Assembly (NCBI GenBank): GCA_963969495.1
Contig: OZ018321.1
Span: 132,278,293 to 132,342,292 of the forward strand
DNA length: 64,000 bases
Direction: 5' to 3'
DNA from: Ceratothoa steindachneri
Lineage: Eukaryota; Arthropoda; Malacostraca; Isopoda; Cymothoidae
Both the position numbers and the translations under genes were made by a program. Under the pieces are notes generated by a model. The model had not been told where the DNA came from and ran no database searches. It worked only from the letters and a program-made list of their open reading frames with translations. Shown one piece after another: positions 23,486 to 34,189 of this stretch; within the stretch, counting starts at the first letter, position 1, and each line of letters starts with the position of its first letter.

Positions 23486-23950
23486 TCAATGAAAATGACC
23501 GGTATAATAATTTATTAAAAATTGAGTTGCAATTGAGTTACAGATATTAATTAACATGCTAATTAGTTTATTTATTTGGATCCCCGTAAAGTGTTGCAAA
23601 TAACCTAGAATTAAATTCGCGTTTGCATCCTCGTATGATTTTAATTTTTGACTTATGGCTTCCTCAATAAGTTCTGCATGAACTCTTGTCTGTGGATTAA
23701 TTAATTGGAAATAGTACTTGAGGGTTTCTCTCCTGGTAATTTTGATTATTTGCTAGACTTCAGTGAGTTGCCATTTATTAATATGGATAATCGATCCACC
23801 TCTCACTTTTTTCCAATTAGTGGTTGTTTCTGGGTCTCTGCTTACAACTACTTCCATATACCCAACTGTTTGTAAATAACTAGTACTTACTAGACCAAAT
23901 ACCCAAAATTCACTTCTATTGCCCCTGACATCGATCGTGTTCTGGTTTAG
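23486..23950 (-). pseudogene. Unrecognised 155-codon open frame interrupted by a single TAG
   Basis: On the minus strand one reading frame runs from just after a TAA at 23951-23953 to a TGA at 23486-23488, with only one internal stop (TAG at 23753-23755). It contains IDVRGNRSEFWVFGLVS, VVVSRDPETTTNWKKVRGG, NPQTRVHAELIEEAISQ and SYEDANANLILGYL. The composition looks like a real globular protein rather than AT-driven chance. There is no ATG at the beginning, so it is either an exon or a 5'-truncated gene. I do not recognise the family. It sits between the mariner and the right-hand minisatellite patch. Confidence 0.4.
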
Positions 23951-24029
23951 TTAAATTATGTTAAGTTAATATGTGGTGACCTAACCAAACATAAACAAAC
24001 CGTCCCAAGTTAGGAAAACGACCCTAAGG

Positions 24030-24165
24030 ACTTTTCTTGTTAAGAAGAGCGAACCCAATTTTACCCTCTCAAGAATAGTTCCCCCCAAAAAAATTTCCTC
24101 GTCAAGAATAACAAACCTTGCAGGTGTCGGGTCCCTTTTCTTGACATGATCCCTAAATCCCTAAA
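24030..24165. repeat. ~30-36-bp minisatellite patch right of the mariner block
   Basis: Units such as gttaagaagagcgaacccaa and ctcaagaatagttcccccc repeat the core seen at 22385-22508. The two patches suggest one array split by insertion of ~1.5 kb. Confidence 0.7.
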
Positions 24166-24169
24166 TATA

Positions 24170-25990
24170 ATTGAATAAAAGAAACTAAAACAAGGATATG
24201 ATGTTGAAAGATAAAATAATTTTATTCATGAATAATTTAAAAAGTCATAAACCATAAAAATACAAAGAAGAAAAAGATGCCTAACAGGCAAGGCTGTGTT
24301 TTATAAGCTCTAGCTACCCTGTAGAGTAAAGGAAAAAGAGTTGTATACTGCTCAGTCATTTCCAGGAGTACCACTTACCCAACTTAGATGAATCCCGCGC
24401 GAGGTTAAGTTGCAACTGAGCTTCCACTCTAACGTTGTCCCTCAGAACAATCTCCCAGAAACCTCGACCCCCACTTAATTGTAGTAAGTTGGCGGCCGAA
24501 GGGATCAGAGAAGTCATCTGCTCCTGGAGAGCTAGAAACAACAAGATGAAAGAAGTTTGGAAAGAAAAAAAGAGAGTACAGAGAGCGTACCAAGCAATAG
24601 TGGACTACTAATTTTAAAAAGAGTTTGAATGCCACAACAAATTCCCATCAAATTAAAACACTACGGATACAAAAAAAAACAACTACAAATTTTATAGCAG
24701 ATTCTCAGACAACCGTTTGCTCCATCCTTCTCCAATGTCTGCAGGAGGATCAACGGTTATATATCTTCCACACATTTTCACTTCACTCAATCTCACCACT
24801 TTTATTACTACTCTCGGAGGGATTCGCCCAGGTTGTTACTTCGCCTTATAGTCGCGGTACCCAAACATAAGACATTTATGTGAAGTCCTAAGTGACTTCC
24901 TAATTGCCTTTTGCTGACTAAACACCCAAAATTATCCATTTGATTCCTTTCTCACCTTACCAACCTCAATTCCAAGTAGGTGGGTCATAACTGCAGTCTA
25001 AATTAAAAGGTTTCCTTGGAAGAATTAGCGATGTCCATACGCTGAGGCCCTAATTCATGTCCCGTCCTACTCTATTCAGGAACTTTTCCTATAATACATA
25101 AGGCCTTTTGGAGTCGAGATCTGGACTCTCTCTTTGAGAGTCTCAGCCACGTAATCTGAGATGGACCCGCCCTCTTTCTTCCGAGCTACATGAGTGACCT
25201 CCATTAACCAACCAGTTAATTTACTTTTAATTATGTCATAAACCTCATGCTGGCCCCCTAATTATGCATCTGAGAAGGATCACTCTAAATGACATACATA
25301 AATCTTCATTAGAAGGAAAGCGCCTCTTACAGACATGCTCAACTTATCCAATGTCCTCCCAGGAATGGCCTGACTCGATATTAAATTTATTTACAAGTGA
25401 ACCACTCTGACCACCCTTTCCTTCCGCTGTTAACACAGGACTTAACACAAACTCTAGAAAAAGGATCTGATTACCTTCGCTACAGGACTTCCTGGTCTTC
25501 ATTTCGGTCAAGCCACCGTCATCTTCTAAGGGTCATATTGATGCCTCACTTTCGCTTACTTCACAACACATTTAAGTACAATTTAATTCCTTCTCGGGTA
25601 CTCTTTTAAGTTTAGTGCCAGTACTCTTCCTTGACTCCTTTAAAAACTCCTAGTACCATTAATCTTAAAATACAACTTTTAAACTAACCCTGGACTATTA
25701 ATGCCCTGGTTTTATCGATACCAGCAGCAGCCAAAGCTTTGAAAAGGCTCATCTGAGCCATCAGGCACTTAAGCTTTTCACTCAACCTTTCCTTCCACCT
25801 CCTTGCTGGAAATTAAAATTTCATTTTACCTAAATAATAAAGCCTTTTCTTTTTACTTCACCACTGAAGCCTTAATATTTTTCCCCGTAACACTTAGAGC
25901 CTTTTACCCATACTACTCTAATCTAGCTTAAGAACTAACGTTGGACGACAAATCGTGCCGTGGCGCAGTAAACAATGTAATTACACATTT
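24170..25990 (-). other. Possible LTR-retrotransposon remnant
   Basis: The region is compositionally distinct from its AT-rich surroundings. The minus strand holds patches of coherent coding sense: GQHEVYDIIKSKLTGW then ARKKEGGSISDYVAETLKER (about 25290-25080), and AQMSLFKALAAAGIDKTR (about 25760-25700). A string ttaagtgggggtcgagg near 24480-24460 resembles the junction of an LTR with a primer-binding site, but no LTR pair was found and no protease, RT or integrase motif is visible. The open frames 24356-24544 (minus), 24625-24870 and 25397-25609 (plus) are not recognised. Confidence 0.3.
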
Positions 25991-26059
25991 GTTGTAAATG
26001 AATTCACTATAAATTATATATTTATTTATTTTTAATTATTTCATTACCTAGTTCAATCC

Positions 26060-26935
26060 CATTTTGCTATACTTACTGCCAAAATTCTCTGTGGCATAGA
26101 TTTACCCCCAATTTTCACAGATTTCTCTACTTGTGGTAGGTCTTATTACTTATCCGAGCAGAAATCACAACTATCCTATTGGATATAAGTCTGGGCTCCG
26201 TGGAAGCCTCTACTCTATAGAGGTAAATCCAATTCTATAAAACGCTTTTTGGTTTAATTGGATGTATTACATGAGGCATTGTCATGCTGGAAATATAATT
26301 TTATTTTTGGTGGTGTGGGATGCACTTTCTAGTTAGATGACTGTAAAACCTGACAACATGGTAGATAATGTAGATTGTTGAGTTCATTCTTGCCTGGTAT
26401 AGAAGTATCTCACCTGCCCCTTATGAAAACATGCAGCACCTTACCATGGTAGAAACACGTCTATGTTTCACAGTTGGTAACACACATACAGGGTGTAATG
26501 CTTCTCCAACTCAACAATATAATAGACTCTAACATACCTGATATTTACTTTCATCTCACTAGATAACTTTACTATTGTTCATATCTCCGTAATCTTTAGT
26601 CCACTGCAGACGTTTTTATCCATATGCCTCAGCTAGTCTTGGCTTCTTTCTCGTCCCGCATCCTTTTAAGTCTTGATCTTTAGGTCTAGAAACTCTTATA
26701 AGTGATTTTTTTTTAACTTGAGGCATCATTAATCTCAACGCAAATTTCAGAAGATGATTTTCTGAGATTTTGCCCCTTGATACAAGGCTCTAGTTGTCTT
26801 GATATCGTTTATAGTGGTTTGGTCAGCAAATCTTGAACATTCTTTTTTAATTTCTACTTGTGATAACCTGTGGCTGTTTAGAAGTTGCATTTGTGCTCTG
26901 TGCTTCTGTAAGTTCTTTAGTTTTAGGCACATTAC
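26060..26935 (-). pseudogene. Tc1-like transposase pseudogene
   Basis: Read on the minus strand: LNSHRLSQVEIKKECSRFAD at the N-terminus (start MCLKLKNLQ at 26932), a helix-turn-helix typical of Tc1 proteins; then KPRLAEAYG and RLQWTKDYGDM near 26640-26590; DESKYQV near 26550; HPVCVLPTVKHRRVSTM; a QHDNASC box near 26270; and RLPRSPDLYPIG near 26215-26180. These correspond in order to the HTH, the first catalytic Asp (DESKF), the second (QDNAPCH) and the SPDLNPIE box. The last box has lost its Glu (reads Gly, then a stop). Frame changes and about ten stops make it inactive. Transposases of this family cut and paste DNA at TA sites. Confidence 0.85.
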
Positions 26936-26939
26936 GTAT

Positions 26940-27180
26940 TTACAATATTATATACACAATAGTTAATAATTTAAACTGAATCGATAAATATTGATTAAAT
27001 TCCTATTTTAGAAAACAACATCTTCAAATTACGCACTATTTCGAAAAATACCTAAGTAATTCAAGCATATTAATAAAATATACATTATTATCATACCTCT
27101 ATGAATAATATGATAAATTCTAAAAAGTTTGATAAACATGTTAAATATATAAACTTATGAAGAGTACTAAGAATTTTGCC
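26940..27180. other. No recognisable feature
   Basis: AT-rich spacer between the Tc1 relic and the first SINE. Confidence 0.5.
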
Positions 27181-27187
27181 ATATTTA

Positions 27188-27370
27188 TATGAAAAAATCA
27201 GCCTCCACCTGGATTCAGACTCTCGACCCCCTGCGTCGAGGTGTGGGCGTTGACCACTGTGCCAAAATGAATAAAAGAGAAACGCAACCTGAACTCTTAA
27301 GAGCTCCGAGGAAAGATATGCAAGTAAATTTACGGCGAGTGTTTTTTTACACGGCTATTTTACAAACCTC
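27188..27370 (-). repeat. tRNA-derived SINE, copy 1
   Basis: On the minus strand a leader containing cggagctcttaagag is followed by a tRNA-like stretch. It has an A-box-like TGGCACAGTGGTCAACGCC and a B-box-like GAGTCTGAATCC, spaced as in tRNA genes. After the B box comes ggaggctgattttt, a T-rich end. The body does not fold into a full tRNA with an intact acceptor, so it is a SINE rather than a tRNA gene. Internal RNA polymerase III promoters of this kind drive SINE transcription. Confidence 0.7.
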
Positions 27371-27415
27371 TCTTGCCACTCTAATATAGTGAGTAACATT
27401 TAATTTCAAAGTATG

Positions 27416-27893
27416 TAGTGTTCAACTGGGCTTCCGCGAGAGCCAACTAAGGGTTCCGCGAGAGCAACCAAGAAATCATTTTTAAAATGCCTAAATTGAA
27501 AAGAATATGTATTTTAAACATCTATAAAAAGCTAGTAATTTCAAACTAGCTTCTCTTCATTGTACAAGATAGAAACAATGAAATAGAAAGATTGTAGACA
27601 GTGAATGAAATTTGCCTTGTCTATTATACGTCCCAATATTAAAGAATTATGTAATGCTCATCAAACTCCAATTTCCCATTAAACTTTTAAAGGCAAGATT
27701 TATTTATTCCCAAAATTTTATGTCTTATTTCAATTAAATCAAATTAAATGTCAATCATAGTTAATTTTGAAGGGCTTTCCACGTAATTAATTATATATTT
27801 ATACAAATATGTAGATTTTCTTATATTGGGCTGCCGCGGCTGATTCTAGATATCAAATAGGGTGTCACTATCATAAAAGGTTGAAAACCACAG
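27416..27893. mobile_element. hAT-like nonautonomous element (tentative)
   Basis: The left end reads tagtgttcaactgggcttcc and contains two ttccgcgagagc blocks 20-odd bases apart; the right end reads aaaggttgaaaaccaca. Both resemble ends of small hAT elements (cagtgttc/cagtggttctcaacc). I could not identify a matching 8-bp target duplication, and the body has no coding sense. It lies exactly between two copies of one SINE family. Confidence 0.4.
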
Positions 27894-27957
27894 ATCTATT
27901 GTAACATGGAGACCCTGGTATGAGTTCAGGAAGGCATAAGAATGCGCCTTATGAATG

Positions 27958-28105
27958 ATTGAAAATCCGTCTCCACACTAATTCGAGCCAGTAGCCTCGA
28001 GCTTGCTAAATGCGGGTGTTAACCGCAGGCCCACACTGGACCTAATGCAAAGGCAACTAGAGCTCTGTTAAGAGCTCCGATGAGTGACATTTCAAATTAA
28101 TGCCA
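27958..28105 (-). repeat. tRNA-derived SINE, copy 2
   Basis: Same family and orientation as copy 1. The minus strand has the leader cggagctcttaacagagctc, the A-box-like TGCGGTTAACACCCGC, the B-box-like CTGGCTCGAATTA and the T-rich end ggagacggatttt. The shared leader upstream of the tRNA-like part makes the two copies clearly homologous although they differ at many sites. Confidence 0.7.
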
Positions 28106-28439
28106 AATTAATCATGTCGTTATTCGTGGTATCGATCGCCTTCCTTAGTAGCCAAATTCCCTCAACACCAAATATGTAAACGCGTATATTGTATATGTGT
28201 GAACGAAACATTGGATGCATGCGTTTCACGTATAACCTTTGAAGGTCTGGGCTGGTTTTACAGAATGCATGAAGCTAAATTTAGGTTGACCTTAAGAAAA
28301 AAGAATGTATTGATCATTTGCGACAGCGTGGAATGAATAAGGTAGTAAATCACAACCGACACGCTCGACTGGTGATGAGAAGTGGTATAAATATTCAGCA
28401 TTGATTTTGAATAGAAATATACTTGGATCTTTTCGAAAC

Positions 28440-28790
28440 TTTATTTCCTACTAGTTTTGTCCCTTTAAAAAAATGGATGAAAAGTATTCGTTAAGTGGGC
28501 TGGCAAAGTGGCCTCGTAGCATAGCTTTTGCCCTTTGCCTGTTCATCCTAGTCATTTGTGATATATGAGTTGTAGTACTTTCTCGATATTGACTCCTATG
28601 ATGTGGAATGAGATGCTCGCTCCTATACCCTCGCTCTTTCCTGCCTTGGGGATTTTCACCGTGATTTGAAGTCTTACCTCTCAAGCCTCTTCTTAGTTCG
28701 TTGACAGGCACGCTGAGAAGGCCCAGTACCACGAAGAGCGCAATAAAATAGGCTTTATTATCTTTATTATTATGCTGTTAACATGGCGTC
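28440..28790. other. Possible LINE 3'-end fragment (weak)
   Basis: On the plus strand SILTPMMWNEMLAPIPSLFP resembles the RLWNSLP box in the C-terminal tail of CR1/Jockey LINEs, and the block ends in aataaaataggctttattat with att repeats, as LINE 3' ends often do. On the minus strand a 93-codon frame (28451-28732) exists without a recognisable domain. I would not insist on either reading. Confidence 0.3.
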
Positions 28791-28799
28791 TATATATTT

Positions 28800-31370
28800 A
28801 AAGTAGCAAAATAGGAAAACTTTACAAGATCATCAGTTATGATTATATATAGTTTAAAATTTTAATTTTGTTGTGAAATTTAAAAGTTACTTACTAAAAT
28901 ATCTTTGTTTTCATCCACAAAGATTCATTTTTAGAAGTAGGTTTACTGTTTCAAGTTTCCACTATTTCATTATAATAAATAAAATATCGGTTCTCATAAG
29001 CTGATATTTGATTACATGATGTAGAAATTTCATCTTTTAGTATATATATAGTTTTTTTAATTATTTACATATTAAAGCTAGTTTATTATATTCAAGGGGT
29101 AATATACTCTATTGTTTGACTTCTAACCACTTTTATCAATGACACAATTTGTGTTGCTGTTTGCATCTCCCAAAGGTAAATAAAAAGATGTATGTATCTG
29201 TGTTTAGCTTCAAAATATGGTCATTTATCGAAGTAAATTGCCAGATAATGGTAATAAAAACTTATAATATAGGCTGTGTTAGTACCTCCCGTATGTGATT
29301 ACTCAAGTCACCCCAGGTAATGAATCGATGAGATATTCAGCGACATTTGGACTTTATTGAGTCATCTGTGGATTTTATTGGAAACTACGACTCATAGTTC
29401 TTCATTCAATGCACTTACTCCAGTAATGGCTCAATAAATATATTGCAAATACACCAGAACAGATATTAAGGCAATTTTAGTCGCATTAACAACAGACTTA
29501 AATTTTATTCAGTGCTTTTTATGAGCCTAATTACCCTTTATGCGAAGCTTCGAATATTTTCTCTTTTTTATATACTCTTTATTTTTCTTTTAACTGCACT
29601 TCGCATAAGTTTAAAATAGAACTTAAGGTTTCCTATTTCTCGTGATATATCTGATAGATTACAAGAAGACGTTAACCTTCTTGCCGATTTCATGTTCCAA
29701 TGGGTATTAAAACTTCTTGAAATTTTGAGCCATAAGGACAAAATGGCCATAGCAATTATCAGCAGCATGATTTTAAAAAATGGAAAGCTAGCAATTTTAT
29801 TATCTGATTGCGTGGATGGAAGTAGGTATTTCATATGTATTTAAGTGTATTGAGAAATCATTCTAACGGGTCCCAAATTACACTGCGAAATTAATTCGTT
29901 TTTATTTAGAGAATATATAGTGAAAGTACAGTACAATACTGCTACTAGAGCCGTCTAACTTAATGATTATAGGTCATAAGCAATAAACAATCGTGCGAAC
30001 GGAAAAGAAACCCCACTCCAAAAAGAGAAAGAGTGAGACATGACAGGATGATGCTTGGCCAAGAATGTGAGGCTTACGCCCTTGCAAAAAGAGGCAAGGT
30101 TTTACCATTGCAAGTTTAAGTTGTAATGCGTCTCTTTGAAAATCATATTGCAGTTTGAATTCTGAAATACCGACGCAACAATAAAAGAAAAAATAGAACT
30201 ACCCATGGAGAGTAGTTTAGCCAAAATTGAATTTATTATTGTAAGATCATGCCATGTGGCCAACTGGCATTGTAGTTGGTGCGGAAACACCAAGAACTTA
30301 GCCAACAACCTTCAACAATTCCTACTTTCGCAAGCAGTAGTATCAGCGGTCATCATAGACACGAAAACTCCCTACCTCTCCCATCTCCCTTTATAAATTA
30401 TTAAGTATAAGGAAGAGGTACCATATGACCACACCCCCTCCACGAACATCCCTTCAGGGTTAGCGAAAACAAGCTAATGAACCCAATTGTCACTTAAAAA
30501 CTTATAATGAAACCGATCATTGGCATAACTACGCAAATTAAACACATTTACTTAAGAAAAAATAGCAATATTGATAAAAAGAAGCCATTGTTGATGACAA
30601 ACTGACAGGTGAAAATATATTAATTAAACTCCGTTCGTGAAACCTCAAAATAAAAAAAAACACTTTTGGAAGCATCTTTGGTGATTGAAATCTATCAATA
30701 AAATAACTAGAAAGAACTTAAGTTGGTGGTTGAATTTGACAGAATAATTGGGTGATTATTCGGATATTAGGCTGGGTTACACAGGTCGGAGTGTAATAAC
30801 GCCACTGTGAGTGAATTATCATGAAATTAAATAAATGAGACACTCACGTTTTTCTAAAATTAAGTCAATCTCGGCTAATTCTGGCGAAGCAAATTAAGTC
30901 AATCTTGGCTACTTCTGGCGAAACAAATTCTATTTTTTTTTTAGTATTTTTTTTTTTAGTTATAACTTTAAAGATATGTTATTGTGGCAAGAGGAGGATT
31001 GATGGTACATAGGCGTGCATACGAGGGACTCTATTTATTCACATACTGTTTTATTAGCTGTGGAAAGCGGTGGTATTATATTAGTATTTTCGCCGTGTTA
31101 TGTATTTTATTTAGTCCAATCATTCAGTATAACTGCTACGGTTAGAATGCACAACATGCGACTAAAACATGGAAGTGGTGACCTCGCTGATGCTGTAATA
31201 CCTGGATAACGAATTTTATCAGTAATTGAACGTGAAACAAATGAGAAAAATTACCATCGAGCAATACAAGTAAAAAGCTATACATAAATTACCTTAGAGT
31301 AAATACTGTGAAGAAATAAGTTTAATCGTAAATATAAAAAGGAAAATAACCAACCTTAAATGATAGAGAG
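28800..31370. other. No recognisable gene; contains a 34-bp duplication
   Basis: No coding or RNA feature is supported. Short frames (29568-29834 minus, 30102-30308 minus, 30205-30396 plus) lack motifs. Confidence 0.5.
30857..30924. repeat. Two tandem copies of a 34-bp unit
   Basis: The unit aaattaagtcaatct followed by ggctaattctggcgaagc occurs twice in a row with a 34-bp offset and three or four differences. It is a minimal tandem duplication. Confidence 0.9.
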
Positions 31371-31379
31371 AACATATGG

Positions 31380-32260
31380 AACATGAGTATTAAATCTATG
31401 GTACGTGCTCAAATTGTAAATCACTGATTAAAGATGACCAAGAGTTTAATGTCGCATTTGCTATTTTCGCATGATGGCAAAAATTAGGAAATATTTGTCG
31501 AAGAAGAAAAAGCAGTGAGGTATCCAACATTCCAACAGCTATGTGCAAAGGACCCACGGAAAGAAGCACTACGAGTTTTATACACAAGCAAATAATTTTC
31601 ACTTGAGTCAGCTGAAGATGGAAATCAAAATTCTAGTCCTCGGCCATTAAAGAGAAAAGAGCAAAATTTTTAAAAATTTTTCTTTCTCTGTTCCACAGAT
31701 AACAAAGATAGAACTGCAACACTTTCTCAGAATTTGAAGCTACCCAAGAAATACGTGGAGTTGTTAGTTTTTAGCCTGGAGTAGTGCAATCACTTGACAA
31801 CATTTGTTGAGGTTTCTAACTTCCATAAAAACAAATTTATTCGTCAGTGGAAACATTATTCTTCATAGAAGGTGACATTGTGGCCTGCAGCAGTTTTATT
31901 GGTGTAATACTCACCATAAATATAGTTCATGATCCATGTGACTGGAGTTTGTTTAAAAAAATTTCCAAGACGTCTTAAGTTTTGCTGCAGAATTGTAATG
32001 ATGTGTTATAAATTCCATTGGGTTTTGCAGGCTACAATGAGGGAAACTTGTAAAAATATGAAGCATATTTTAAGGGAATAAACTATGACTATCATCATTG
32101 GAAGCTTTTTAGCGACTTGAAGGTAGCACTTATGATCAGTCTGCAGGCTCGATTCAAATCCCCTGTTTTCTGAGTGAATGGGATAGTCCTTCGAAAGATG
32201 TGAATTAGGCCAAGAATGACGTTCGGTATCCCCAAATTTTATCAAGGTGATTATAATAGC
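31380..32260 (+). pseudogene. Second decayed copy of family F1
   Basis: Read on the plus strand across stops: EFNVAFAIFA near 31440, HDPCDWSLFKKISKTS at about 31930-31977, VLLQNCNDVL, YFKGINYDYHHWKLFSDLKV near 32065-32125, and PCFLSEWDSPSKDVN at 32161-32205. The order and spacing match the F1 copy at 4857-6360 (DWKLFIDSSKRSLK, LLHNG, FCVELKMV, KYPCSLC). It is on the opposite strand and belongs to a different subfamily. Sequence from 32280 to 32700 could be its C-terminal half but is too decayed to prove. Function is unknown. Confidence 0.7.
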
Positions 32261-32264
32261 ACTA

Positions 32265-33585
32265 ATACACAAAATATAAATAACTTTGTATAAGCAATAA
32301 ACAAAATAACTTTCAAGAACCTTACTAATGAAAATTCCTAAATTAAATGACTATGAGATATATAAGAATGTGCTGATATTCCATAACTTCTTTGAGAAAA
32401 TGAGTTTAGAATGCACTGCACTGCAAAAAGACGAAAGCGTGAGAAACATTCAAGTTGTTGGCAATAAAATTCATTAGAAATAATAAGGAGAAATAGGAGT
32501 TGGTGAAAATCGTTAATATGGCATCGAATTTCTTCCAATGACTACAAAGCGGCAAGTGACATTTACAGTGAGCAATTTCAACAAGATATTTTATTTATTG
32601 AGAAAAGGTATCAAGACAAAAATACTTAATAATGTTTGCATATTACTGTTGAACAATGAATAAAGATCCTCCACTTCATTACTACAAATGACAATAGGCC
32701 TGCTCAAAAATTAGCTTTATCTTATTTTCATAGGTTTCTGTCAATTCTCCGATGCATCTTGACCTGAAAAATCCCAAGTTTACAAATATTTTGACCAAAA
32801 AAGTTGGGAAAGAAATATACACTAAATTAAACCTTTTTTAATCCTCTTCCTAACTTATACAAGTTTATTAGTCTTGGAACAAGAAATGACATTAGGTACA
32901 TTGGTACAAATTTAATTCATCAAAGAGTGAAAGTATTACATGATAATTAATTTCATAATGACATTTACACAGTCAATTGGGTTTTTATTTAGACTGTCAA
33001 AGCGGCATCTATTGAACTCTAGAAGTAAAAAGAGATAGTTCTTTTGCTTTGGATCTGTTTTTAAGACATTTTCAAAGTCACTTATCATCTTTACACCACT
33101 TTTAAAAATGTAGAATCCTATTACTGGCATTTCTAGAGAGGTGTCTCCGAAGAAACTGGTACTTCGCCTAATTCATGGTGTCATCTCAAATCGTGAGGCG
33201 ATCCACCTTTGAACTTGACAAATACAGAGAAGCTACCACGTGTTCCAATTGGCACCATGCATTCTCGATTTTACCACCACCTTCGGTCTCTATCGTTGGC
33301 TGTAGGTGAGATAAACTGGACCATAGATCATAGGACACACCATAAATCCTGCCTCCACAGACGCATGGTCCATTTGCATATAGATGGCCGCATATTCGAT
33401 TTATACGCACTGCTGATTAACTTACGGATTAAGCATTTTTACTTGCTTAGGAACGGATATTGAGCACCGCCTACAGAGAAAAGAGCCTATTCTGGAAGTC
33501 TCTTCGTTAATTTTTTCTTCACCCTTCAGAAAGATAATACTATTTATTTCACCGAGAATTCATAATTCAATGGGAGCTTAAGCAC
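32265..33585. other. No clear feature
   Basis: Might contain the 3' part of the F1 relic. Overlapping frames at 33186-33463 on both strands have no recognisable domain. Confidence 0.4.
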
Positions 33586-33589
33586 CTCA

Positions 33590-34185
33590 CTGCTCACGTC
33601 CATCGTCCTGCGTGGGGACCTGCTCGAATGGCTGCCATTCATTGATTTCGTCTTAACTATGCCGGCCACTTAAACTGACATAATTTAGGGCTTATGTCAA
33701 AACTGGTTTGAGGACTAGCCCATAGCGGAAGCAAAAGTCATAAATTTTCTCGGAACTGAGACATAACTGCGAGTCCCGGACGGAGGAGAGATCCGTATCG
33801 CCCGGGAGACCCGCCCAGCATCATAGAATAAAGTAACACACGTTTTTATGTAGTTGGATGCGTTATGGCACAAGTACCCGAGAGAGAGTGGCAAAACTTT
33901 AGCCGTCATTGATTCGGCTGTTATTTCCATCAAGTCCACCATGAATCATTCCTCTTGAAGTCCCCACTTGAGATCCATTCTATCCATCCATCCATCACCC
34001 ATCATTCTGGCAGCATCTGAGTGGGAGACTAACTAGACAATGGTCATGACCGCTCATCTCATGTTTTCGTACGAACCTACATTGACTGTTACCGCCTTTA
34101 CCTACCCACCACTTTTTTCATACACCAAAAACACGATATTAAACTTTTTTTTTCAGAGAGAAACTTAATACAAGACGACCATACA
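33590..34185 (+). other. Probable 5' UTR of LINE-A copy 2
   Basis: A relatively G+C-rich leader lies directly before the ORF1 remnant that starts near 34190. It ends in a T-rich run and resembles the leader-like stretch before LINE-A copy 1 in position only; I did not align the two. The 75-codon minus frame (33715-33942) is not a recognisable gene. Confidence 0.4.
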
Positions 34186-34189
34186 ATGA

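Noticed and set aside
27188..27370. Functional tRNA gene
   Set aside because: A and B boxes are present but no complete cloverleaf or acceptor stem is seen, and a related copy with the same leader lies nearby; a SINE explains both.
28451..28732. 93-codon minus frame (Arg/His-rich) as a host protein
   Set aside because: No domain; the plus strand of the same stretch looks weakly like a LINE tail, so neither is firm.
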